From JBCDGH01 sp038751365 (lineage in GTDB: Bacteria; Patescibacteriota; JACMRA01), in the NCBI GenBank assembly GCA_038751365.1, contig JBCDGH010000034.1, positions 1-11,775 of the forward strand: a stretch of DNA of 11,775 bases. Reading direction: 5' to 3'. Made by a program: the position numbers and the translations under genes. Below, piece after piece: positions 6,295-11,775 of this stretch. Numbering within the stretch: position 1 is the first letter of the stretch; the number at the start of each line of letters is the position of its first letter. Under the pieces are notes generated by a model, which had not been told where the DNA came from, did no database searches, and worked only from the letters and a program-made list of their open reading frames with translations.

Positions 6295-6329
6295 TCAGTT
6301 TTTAAGATGTGATGAAAGAGGAAGATAGC

Positions 6330-6358
6330 TTGACTAACACTTGATATTAGATTATAAT
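6330..6358 (+). promoter_or_regulatory. near-consensus promoter for the glycosyltransferase
   Basis: TTGACT (6330-6335) and a perfect TATAAT (6353-6358) are separated by 17 bases, the best promoter in the window. Initiation near 6365 gives an untranslated leader of about 60 bases with its own inverted repeats. Confidence 0.78.
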
Positions 6359-6363
6359 TCTTA

Positions 6364-6410
6364 GGTATAGATTTTATGAATATGTCTACTTAAGTAGCGA
6401 ATTTTATACC
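6364..6410 (+). promoter_or_regulatory. foldable 5' leader of the glycosyltransferase mRNA
   Basis: The predicted transcript begins with GGTATA (6364-6369), which pairs with TATACC (6405-6410). Inside lies the 12-base perfect palindrome CTACTTAAGTAG (6386-6397), able to form a short inner hairpin or serve as a dimeric protein site. The ATG at 6426 follows 15 bases later without a Shine-Dalgarno sequence. The role is unknown: a stabilising 5' hairpin, a translation control element or an operator are all possible. Confidence 0.4.
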
Positions 6411-6425
6411 TTATAACATTATAAT

Positions 6426-7559
6426 ATGCGAATTGCTATAGTTTCACTACCATATTTACCCGTTCCTCCCCTGAAGTATGGTGGTACTGAGAGAGTCATT
6501 TATCATTTAATCAACGGTCTTGTGGAGATGGGTCACGATGTCACCCTGTATGGGACAGCTGATTCTGAAGTAAATTGTAAACTAGTAAGTATTAGTGATA
6601 AGTCAATACCCTACTTAAAAGATAAAGAAAGGGATAAAATCGAGCTCGAACCGCTCAGACAAGAAGCCTTGAAAAGGGCAGTTTCAGAATTAAGGAAAAA
6701 TATTGGTGACTACGATATTATACACTCACATGGTATAGATTTAATTGATTTCCAAGACTTTCCTAACTTAACAACTTTACATGGTCCTATCAACTTTCAA
6801 AACATGGATTACTTTGAGGAAAGGAAAGGCTTGTACTACGCTTCAATTTCTAAAAATCAACAAGAAACTTTACCTGATCTACAGTATGTTGGTGTGGTCT
6901 ATAATGGTCTTGACCCACAACCTTTCCCAATTAAGCAATCTGGTGAAGATTATCTTTGCTTTCTAGGTAGGTTCGATAGAATGAAACAACCTCATTTAGC
7001 TATACAGTTAGCTTTGAAGCTAGGAATGAAGATTAAATTAGCTGGTAAAATAGATTTTGAAGGTGCTGATTATTATGAGGAAGAGTGCAAACCTTTCGAG
7101 AATCATCCACTTGTAGATTTTATTGGAGAAGTAGACCTAGCAGGTAAGATAGAACTACTTAGCAACGCTAAGTGTAATTTGCACCCTACTGGTTTTAGAG
7201 AACCTTTTGGATTAAGTGTATTAGAAGCAGCTTACTGTGGAACACCAAGTATGGCTATATCAAGAGGTTCAATGCCCGAATTAATAGAAGAAGGACGTAC
7301 AGGTCTGTTAGTTGAAGATTTCGTGTCTGGTTATCACTCTATCTCACAATGCTTCGAAATGGACAGAGAGTATATAGCCCAACGAGCCAGACTACTGTTT
7401 AACTATAGGAACATGTCTAAACAGTATGTAATTGCCTACGAGAAGGTTATTGAAGCATTCGAAAACAAGAGCACTCCTGAAACACAAAAACGCGTTGTCG
7501 AAAGTCTAAAGAGTCAACTACAGGACTTTTGGAATAATCTAACAAGCAATACACAATAG
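6426..7559 (+). CDS. glycosyltransferase, GT-B fold, family 4 type
   Basis: The enzyme probably transfers a sugar from an activated nucleotide donor to a cell-envelope glycan or lipid in the cytoplasm; donor and acceptor cannot be read from the sequence. The 377 residues form two Rossmann-like halves. The N-terminal half opens with MRIAIVSLPYLP, the glycine-rich loop KYGGTERV (17-24), and IIHSHG at 98-103. The C-terminal half begins near FLGRFDRMKQPH (179-190) and carries the retaining-enzyme EX7E motif from E259 to E267 (EPFGLSVLE), followed by CGTP, RGSMPELIEEGRTGLLV and a charged C-terminal helix. The length is normal for the family. It stands alone, with its own strong promoter, not in a visible polysaccharide cluster. 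The alternative is a distant glycogen-synthase-like enzyme, but the closest look is to GGTER-type family 4 proteins. Confidence 0.9.
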   Translation: MRIAIVSLPYLPVPPLKYGGTERVIYHLINGLVEMGHDVTLYGTADSEVNCKLVSISDKSIPYLKDKERDKIELEPLRQEALKRAVSELRKNIGDYDIIHSHGIDLIDFQDFPNLTTLHGPINFQNMDYFEERKGLYYASISKNQQETLPDLQYVGVVYNGLDPQPFPIKQSGEDYLCFLGRFDRMKQPHLAIQLALKLGMKIKLAGKIDFEGADYYEEECKPFENHPLVDFIGEVDLAGKIELLSNAKCNLHPTGFREPFGLSVLEAAYCGTPSMAISRGSMPELIEEGRTGLLVEDFVSGYHSISQCFEMDREYIAQRARLLFNYRNMSKQYVIAYEKVIEAFENKSTPETQKRVVESLKSQLQDFWNNLTSNTQ

Positions 7560-7582
7560 TTCGAGTTTTTGATAGAACTATT
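7555..7582 (+). terminator. hairpin overlapping the glycosyltransferase stop codon
   Basis: AATAGTTC (7555-7562) and GAACTATT (7575-7582) form an 8-bp perfect stem with a 12-base loop; the TAG stop codon lies in the left arm. The tail is AT-rich (ATATTATAAATAG) but not a clean T run, so this is a weak or Rho-assisted terminator candidate. Confidence 0.4.
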
Positions 7583-7851
7583 ATATTATAAATAGACTAT
7601 TATATAGACAGCTACTTACATTGTATTGGACTAAGATAAGGTGCAAGGTTATCATATTATTGGATATACCAATTCACACCACTAATACTTTTAATACGTA
7701 AGTAACTTATTCACAAGTATAGTTTAGATGGAAGTTTATTTAAGCCAATATGGGTATATAAATTATTTTTATTGTGGGAAGAGTGTAAGTATCTGTATCT
7801 GTATTTCTGAATCCCTATAACCAAGATGAGGTTAAAATTTTTGGATACAAT
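7583..7851. other. AT-rich intergenic region without a convincing gene
   Basis: This stretch separates the convergent glycosyltransferase (plus) and a membrane-protein gene (minus). It holds a repeated ACTATTATAT (7577-7586 and 7596-7605), a hairpin ATTGG/CCAAT (7659-7663/7669-7673) inside a GGTG/CACC pair (7640-7643/7677-7680), a short TATCTG tandem near 7790, and a weak hairpin TAACC/GGTTA (7818-7822/7830-7834) followed by AAATTTTT that could terminate plus-strand transcripts. The longest small frames noticed, about 30 codons from 7728 on the plus strand and about 24 codons on the minus strand, lack ribosome-binding sites and recognisable sequence. Confidence 0.5.
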
Positions 7852-8277
7852 TTATCTACCTTCTTTAGTTATTCTATTGTAGTAGTTGATTTCTAACCTA
7901 TAAAAAATAGCAAAATATCTTACCAACAAGATGGTTATAACTAAAAACCACAAAAGACCTACTAATAACCATATTCTAGCACCTAAAAAACCTACACTAG
8001 TCTCTCTCAAAGTAAACCAAAGTAAACCAAGAACACCCATCCACATAAAATTGTTACCAAAAAATGGTAGTTGCTTTTGAAAAGGGTGGTCACTACGAAT
8101 AAACGCTTGGTATAATCGCAGAAGAACACCTAGGGTTAAAAAACTTGAGAAAAGATACAAAAAAAACCAGAAGAAAAAAGAATCTCTACCCATAACTGGG
8201 GTCATTGAACTAGCACCAGCTACCCCCTCTAACCAATATTGAAGATCTATTAGCTTTGCCCAGTCAATATTATTCAT
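7852..8277 (-). CDS. small membrane protein of unknown function following rpoA
   Basis: I do not recognise this 141-residue protein. A polar N-terminus (about 1-32) precedes three hydrophobic segments, roughly residues 33-58, 75-91 and 97-126, rich in Phe, Trp and Leu. A short basic tail ends in NRITKEGR. Charged pairs flank the spans, and no catalytic motif is visible. It starts 17 bases after the rpoA stop and is probably cotranscribed with it, in the position where rplQ (bL17) usually stands. The spacer before its ATG contains CTCCTCCTTT, a mimic of the 16S rRNA 3' tail and the opposite of a ribosome-binding site. A 10-bp direct duplication (8008-8030) lies inside the gene. It is a real gene by length and spacing; function unknown. 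Confidence 0.78.
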   Translation of the reverse strand: MNNIDWAKLIDLQYWLEGVAGASSMTPVMGRDSFFFWFFLYLFSSFLTLGVLLRLYQAFIRSDHPFQKQLPFFGNNFMWMGVLGLLWFTLRETSVGFLGARIWLLVGLLWFLVITILLVRYFAIFYRLEINYYNRITKEGR

Positions 8278-8294
8278 AAAGGAGGAGTAAATGT

Positions 8295-9218
8295 TTATGA
8301 TATAGTTTTAATATAATCTTTGATAGTAGCGTAAGACTTCTCTGTTATTCCGGCAAAACCTTCGATTTCTTTTATTTTATCTACTAATTCAGCATTAGAC
8401 ACAATACCATTCTTCTCTAAAATATTTTTAATCCTTGTAGGAAGACTAATATCATTTACTAGTTGCTCATCATTATTTTTGACTTCATTGGAGTCTGTAG
8501 CATCTTCAAAACCTGCTTTAAAACTAGAAAGACTTTGGTTTAGTAAATCAATTAAATTTTTAAGCACAAACTCAACAACCTGTCGTGGATCCACACTTTT
8601 ATCAGTCTCAAACGAGACTTCAAGCTGATCAAAATTTGTCTTTTCCCCAACTCTAACTTGCTCAACATTTAAAGCAACATTAACAACTGGGCTGAATACA
8701 GCATCTAAATACATATCTTGAGGGTTGGTGTTTTCTGCTAAATCAATCTCCTCTAGAGAAAGATATCCTACGCCATTACTAACTTCTAGCTCAATATCTA
8801 GCTTAGCTCCTTCGTTCAAATGACATATGTAAAGATCTGGGTTTACTATTTCTACCTTACCAGCAGTATCGAAATCTGAAGCAAAAACCTCACCTGAAGT
8901 GTTTTTTGATAGATTAATCACTACTTTATCATCTGAGGTAAGTATCTTAGCTTTAAAAAGCTTAATATTCAAAATTACATCAAGAGCATCTTCAACAACA
9001 CCTTCAATAGGTTGGTATTCATGGGTGATCTCATTAATCCTTAGTCTAGTTGCGGCACTTCCAGGAATAGATGAGAGTAAGACTCTTCTAATTGAGTTAC
9101 CAAGTGTGTAACCATACCCTGGCATAAGAGGCTCAATTACTAAAGTATGCTGCGTGCTTGAATGCGAAACTAGCTTTGATTTTATATTTGGTTGAGATAT
9201 ACTTGGACTTGAAATCAT
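8295..9218 (-). CDS. rpoA: DNA-directed RNA polymerase subunit alpha
   Basis: The alpha dimer nucleates assembly of RNA polymerase, and its C-terminal domain contacts upstream promoter DNA and activators. In 307 residues the N-terminal domain shows VIEPLMPGYGYTLGNS (27-42), IRRVLLSSIPG (43-53) and EGVVEDALDVILNIK (72-86). An acidic linker (about 238-257) joins a helix-hairpin-helix C-terminal domain (about 258-307). By alignment to E. coli, DNA-contacting Arg265, Asn268, Lys298 and Ser299 are kept (R262, N265, K294, S295), while Gly296 and Glu302 are replaced by Thr (T292, T298). The gene follows tRNA-Ile by 43 bases, without rpsM, rpsK or rpsD upstream. No Shine-Dalgarno site is seen. Confidence 0.96.
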   Translation of the reverse strand: MISSPSISQPNIKSKLVSHSSTQHTLVIEPLMPGYGYTLGNSIRRVLLSSIPGSAATRLRINEITHEYQPIEGVVEDALDVILNIKLFKAKILTSDDKVVINLSKNTSGEVFASDFDTAGKVEIVNPDLYICHLNEGAKLDIELEVSNGVGYLSLEEIDLAENTNPQDMYLDAVFSPVVNVALNVEQVRVGEKTNFDQLEVSFETDKSVDPRQVVEFVLKNLIDLLNQSLSSFKAGFEDATDSNEVKNNDEQLVNDISLPTRIKNILEKNGIVSNAELVDKIKEIEGFAGITEKSYATIKDYIKTIS

Positions 9219-9261
9219 ATACTGTTGACAATTATTAAAGTAAATTTTGAATTTTTATTGA

Positions 9262-9338
9262 TGGTGGGTGAAGGAGGACTCGAACCTCCGACCTCTTCAT
9301 TATCAGTGAAGTGCTCTAACCAGCTGAGCTACACACCC
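9262..9338 (-). tRNA. tRNA-Ile(GAU)
   Basis: Read on the minus strand, GGGTGTG (9338-9332) faces TTCACCC (9272-9266). Five pairs are canonical, position 6-67 is a U-U mismatch and 7-66 is G-U. The discriminator is A and CCA is encoded (9264-9262). The D arm has AGCTCAGCTGGTTAGAGC. The anticodon stem CTTCA/TGAAG holds loop CTGATAA, with anticodon GAT reading AUC and AUU. The T arm is GGAGG-TTCGAGT-CCTCC. It sits between rplO and rpoA on the same strand, without a clear promoter of its own, so it is probably cut from the ribosomal-protein transcript. Confidence 0.95.
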
Positions 9339-9374
9339 AAAACGGAACACAAAAATGCATTCAGCTTCAACTAG

Positions 9375-9800
9375 CTATTTATTTAGTAACGACTTCACCC
9401 CTTTTGTCAAGTAAATGCTGTCGTTATCACTAAATAATATCTTTTTATTGAAATCTCCTGAATTTATAATCCTAACTTTCTGAATATACTTACCAACTAA
9501 GCCTTTTTCTAGTAGAGATACAAGATCTACAGTTTCATTTTCGCTATAGAATCTAGTAATAACACCGACAGGTAGGCTTTCTACAGTTTTTCTCCTATTA
9601 TTCTTGAACCCTTTAAACTTGGGTGTTCTTCTAGAAAGCGGCTTTTGACCTCCTTCGAAGCCAATCCTAACTCCTTGACCATGTTTGTTCTGACCTTTAT
9701 GCCCTTTCCCGGAATTAACACCTCTACCTGAACCTATACCACGTCCGACGATTTTTCTTTTTTTTGTAACTGTTTTAGGTAAATTAGATAAATTAATCAT
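9375..9800 (-). CDS. rplO: large subunit ribosomal protein uL15
   Basis: uL15 binds 23S rRNA domains II and V in late large-subunit assembly. The 141 residues carry the family pattern: MINLSNLPKTV, then the Gly/Arg-rich tail GRGIGSGRGVNSGKGHKGQ (19-37), RIGFEGGQKPLSRRTPKFKGF (45-65) and a C-terminal alpha/beta part (about 78-139). The length is normal. It starts 6 bases after rplY, with AAGAG as a weak ribosome-binding candidate. It is followed by tRNA-Ile instead of the usual secY. The codons for residues 12-15 contain a run of eight A. Confidence 0.96.
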   Translation of the reverse strand: MINLSNLPKTVTKKRKIVGRGIGSGRGVNSGKGHKGQNKHGQGVRIGFEGGQKPLSRRTPKFKGFKNNRRKTVESLPVGVITRFYSENETVDLVSLLEKGLVGKYIQKVRIINSGDFNKKILFSDNDSIYLTKGVKSLLNK

Positions 9801-9806
9801 AAACTC

Positions 9807-10436
9807 TTAATTAATACTGGAATTTTCATCGCTCTCTTCCTCTACTGAAGATTCATCAATTTCATCAATAACTTCAGAAGTTGGAGCTGTGATGGACACG
9901 ATCAGCAAATCGGAATCACCCTGAACTTCGTAAGCTTCGCCAGATAAATCTAGATCCCCTACACGTATAGCACTATTAAAATCTTCTAAAGTTGAAATGT
10001 CTACCTTAAGCTCCGCTGGGATTTTATCAGGCAGAGCTAACACCTCTAAATTATTAACAACTTCATTCAAAATACCACCAAGTTCTTTAACAGCTTTTGA
10101 CTCACCAACAAACGTAATAGGCACTGAGGCTACAACTTTTTCTTTCAAGTTCACAGCTAAAAAGTCTACATGTCGAACTACACCTGTAACTGGATGTATA
10201 TCTAATACATGAACGATACACGGATAGGACTTAGCACCAGCCACACTCACATCTATAACATGATTTTTACCTGACAGCTTAAAGACTTGGTTAAAACTGC
10301 CAAGAGGTAACTCTATGCTAATAGGATCAACCTTGTTACTATAAATTACAGCAGGTAGCTTACCTTCTCTTCTAAGCTTTCTAACTCTATTACCTAAAAC
10401 CTCTCTTTTTTTGACTTGCAAATTCAAATGTTCCAT
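9807..10436 (-). CDS. rplY: large subunit ribosomal protein bL25 (CTC/TL5 type)
   Basis: bL25 binds 5S rRNA in the central protuberance. The 209-residue protein is the long CTC/TL5 form. A 5S-binding N-terminal domain (about 1-93) carries LRREGKLPAVIYSN and the hallmark HPVTGVVRHVDFLAV (81-95). A C-terminal domain (about 96-186) follows, with KELGGILNEVVNNLEVLALPDKIP. An acidic Ser/Glu/Asp tail (about 187-209) closes it. It lies 20 bases after tsf and 6 bases before rplO, clearly in one operon. Placement inside the remnant spc operon is unusual; bL25 genes commonly lie elsewhere, for example next to pth. Confidence 0.95.
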   Translation of the reverse strand: MEHLNLQVKKREVLGNRVRKLRREGKLPAVIYSNKVDPISIELPLGSFNQVFKLSGKNHVIDVSVAGAKSYPCIVHVLDIHPVTGVVRHVDFLAVNLKEKVVASVPITFVGESKAVKELGGILNEVVNNLEVLALPDKIPAELKVDISTLEDFNSAIRVGDLDLSGEAYEVQGDSDLLIVSITAPTSEVIDEIDESSVEEESDENSSIN

Positions 10437-10456
10437 AAAGTAAACTAAATAATATA

Positions 10457-11047
10457 TTAAGAATTCAAGCTATAGATTATAAATCTCGAAATAGAAATTT
10501 TTTCTCCAGTTGTCTGAGAAACTTGGGACAGATAATCAGAAACACTGATATTAGAGTCTTTTATATAGGGTTGCGATAGTAAGCTAAACTCTTTCGTAAT
10601 TTTGCTTTTTTTACCTTCCAAGATCTTTTCTATAATATTTTCTGGCTTACCTTCATTTACTAATTGAGTTTTAAAAATATCTAGCTCAGCTTCTATAAAA
10701 TCACCGTTGACTTCTGACTCATCGATAAATCTAGGTTGGTAAGCAGCAATATGCAAGCAAACATCATTACAAAAATCTTTGAACAAATCTGACCTAGATA
10801 CAAAATCAGTCTCACATTTGACTTCTAAAAGTACTCCCAATCTATTATCATGAACATAAGAATAAACTCCTCCGTTATTGGTTTCCTTATCTTTGCGAGC
10901 CTGAGCCTTAAGCAAACCTTGGCTTCTGAGGTGAGTTATTATTTCTTCCTCATCTTCTGATTTAAGTAAGGCTATAGCTTTATTTATATCTTTAAGAGGT
11001 AAACCCGTCTTAAACCTTATGGATTTAATTAATTCAATTGCAGACAT
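10457..11047 (-). CDS. tsf: elongation factor Ts, short form
   Basis: EF-Ts exchanges GDP for GTP on EF-Tu during translation. The 196-residue protein is the short type, like that of Thermus and unlike the roughly 280-residue E. coli form. The N-terminal UBA-like region (about 1-45) has IELIKSIRFKTGLPLKDINK and HLRSQGL. The core dimerisation domain begins near GVYSYVHDNRLGVLLEVKC and holds the EF-Tu-contacting TDFV (80-83), extending to ISISRFIIYSLNS at the C-terminus. TGLPLKDINKAI departs from the common TGAGMMDCKKAL pattern but keeps the helix spacing. It lies 13 bases after rpsE, not beside rpsB, its near-universal partner. No Shine-Dalgarno site is seen. Confidence 0.94.
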   Translation of the reverse strand: MSAIELIKSIRFKTGLPLKDINKAIALLKSEDEEEIITHLRSQGLLKAQARKDKETNNGGVYSYVHDNRLGVLLEVKCETDFVSRSDLFKDFCNDVCLHIAAYQPRFIDESEVNGDFIEAELDIFKTQLVNEGKPENIIEKILEGKKSKITKEFSLLSQPYIKDSNISVSDYLSQVSQTTGEKISISRFIIYSLNS

Positions 11048-11060
11048 ATTATAATTTACA

Positions 11061-11747
11061 TTAAACTGTATATTTTTTCAAAGCTTCAAAAGTAGCTTGA
11101 ACTCCTACGACTTTATTTCGAGTTGTGATAATCTTGGAATAAACATTTTTGATTCCTGCCAACTCCAAAACAGGTCTTAAAAAACCTCCAGCTATTAACC
11201 CTGTACCGGTCTTAGCTGGTTTAAGCATTATCTCACAAGCTTTAAATTTCTGCTTTGAAGGAAAAGCTAAACTACTATCACTGTTCATTTTGATTTTTAT
11301 CATCGTATCTTGAGCTTTTTTAGTAGCTTTACCAACTGCATCTTGGAAATCAATTCCTTTCCTTATACCGAAGCCTACCTTCCCTGCCTTGTCTCCAACT
11401 ACAACTAAGGCAGAAAATTTCATGCGCTTACCACCTTTGACTACTCTTGTAACTCTTCTAACTAAGATGACTTGACTTTCCATATTAGAAAACTCATCTT
11501 CTTTGAATTTTCTAGAGTCCCTACTCTTCTTAAAGAATGACGACCTTCTACCACCTCCAGACTTAGAATTTTTATCAACGCCTCTACTAAATCTACCGTC
11601 CTGACTACTTGATCGCCTATCAGAACCATACCTAGATGCACTACTTCTAGAAAAAGTTTTTTTCTGGTTGTTCAGATCAGCTTTTCTTTCGGGAGATACA
11701 ACACTATCACCTTGTAAACCGCTTTTTTGCTTATTTTCTTCTGACAT
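11061..11747 (-). CDS. rpsE: small subunit ribosomal protein uS5 with long basic N-terminal tail
   Basis: uS5 sits near the mRNA entry and decoding region and affects fidelity and 16S folding. The 228 residues exceed the usual 160-170. The first 85 or so are a low-complexity Ser/Arg/Lys/Gly tail with clusters such as DRRSSSQDGR and SGGGRRSSFFKKSRDSRK. The core begins near ESQVILVRRVTRVVKGGKR (90-108), with FSALVVVGD (111-119), KVGFG (123-127), GTGLIAGG (181-188) and ELAGIKNV (195-202). The usual C-terminal GSTNPINVV-type motif reads TTRNKVVGV here, losing the Pro. No in-frame stop separates the ATG from the window edge 28 bases upstream, so an earlier start is formally possible, although that DNA looks like AT-rich spacer. 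It heads the visible operon. Confidence 0.94.
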   Translation of the reverse strand: MSEENKQKSGLQGDSVVSPERKADLNNQKKTFSRSSASRYGSDRRSSSQDGRFSRGVDKNSKSGGGRRSSFFKKSRDSRKFKEDEFSNMESQVILVRRVTRVVKGGKRMKFSALVVVGDKAGKVGFGIRKGIDFQDAVGKATKKAQDTMIKIKMNSDSSLAFPSKQKFKACEIMLKPAKTGTGLIAGGFLRPVLELAGIKNVYSKIITTRNKVVGVQATFEALKKYTV

Positions 11748-11775
11748 TCTAACAATATAATTAAAAATAAATAAT

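Noticed and set aside
7728..7820. 30-codon plus-strand frame in the intergenic region after the glycosyltransferase
   Set aside because: No ribosome-binding site, no recognisable sequence, and in AT-rich DNA this length is expected by chance.
8899..10212. Plus-strand frames opposite rpoA and rplY (about 70 codons each)
   Set aside because: They are antisense shadows of well-supported genes, with no start signals.
1..11775. Mobile elements, CRISPR arrays, prophage or defence genes
   Set aside because: No transposase, integrase, regularly spaced repeats, target-site duplications or toxin-antitoxin pairs were seen; the repeats found are short and local.

Overview
The window is a compact, AT-rich stretch of bacterial core-genome sequence. 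It holds 13 complete or nearly complete protein genes, three tRNA genes and one possible gene fragment at the left edge. All reading frames close under the standard bacterial code: UGG encodes Trp, the nuclease gene ends in TGA, and no in-frame TGA is seen. This argues against lineages that read UGA as Gly or Trp. Low GC, short intergenic spaces, few Shine-Dalgarno sequences, no uL30 gene between uS5 and uL15, a short EF-Ts and scattered ribosomal operons together suggest a reduced-genome bacterium, plausibly of the Patescibacteria/CPR. That assignment is inferred from gene content and not proven.

Layout. (1) 1-300: a possible gene start on the minus strand, a strong hairpin, and tRNA-Ser(UGA) on the plus strand. 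(2) 342-3440, minus strand: transcription runs tRNA-Gly(GCC), a small unknown membrane protein, rpsT (bS20), ruvB, secE, nusG. Candidate promoters lie before tRNA-Gly, ruvB and secE. (3) 3500-5536, plus strand: ftsH with its own promoter, back to back with the tRNA-Gly promoter. (4) 5544-6137, minus strand: a membrane-anchored staphylococcal-nuclease-type enzyme converging on ftsH with 7 bases between stops. (5) 6138-6425: a structured intergenic region with a near-consensus promoter and a foldable leader, driving a family-4-type glycosyltransferase (6426-7559, plus). (6) 7560-7851: AT-rich intergenic DNA without a convincing gene. (7) 7852-11747, minus strand: transcription runs rpsE (uS5), tsf (EF-Ts), rplY (bL25/CTC), rplO (uL15), tRNA-Ile(GAU), rpoA, and a second unknown membrane protein.

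Function. Most genes serve information processing: ribosomal proteins, EF-Ts, RNA polymerase alpha, NusG and tRNAs. The rest are protein export and membrane quality control (SecE, FtsH), recombination (RuvB), an exported nuclease and a sugar transferase. No mobile element, CRISPR array, phage gene or defence system was seen.

No dramatic new system is evident. The points most worth following are the unusual rpsE-tsf-rplY-rplO-tRNA-rpoA order, lineage-specific changes in uS5, SecE and the alpha C-terminal domain, candidate near-leaderless promoters, the structured DNA before the glycosyltransferase, and two unknown small membrane proteins linked to ribosomal genes.
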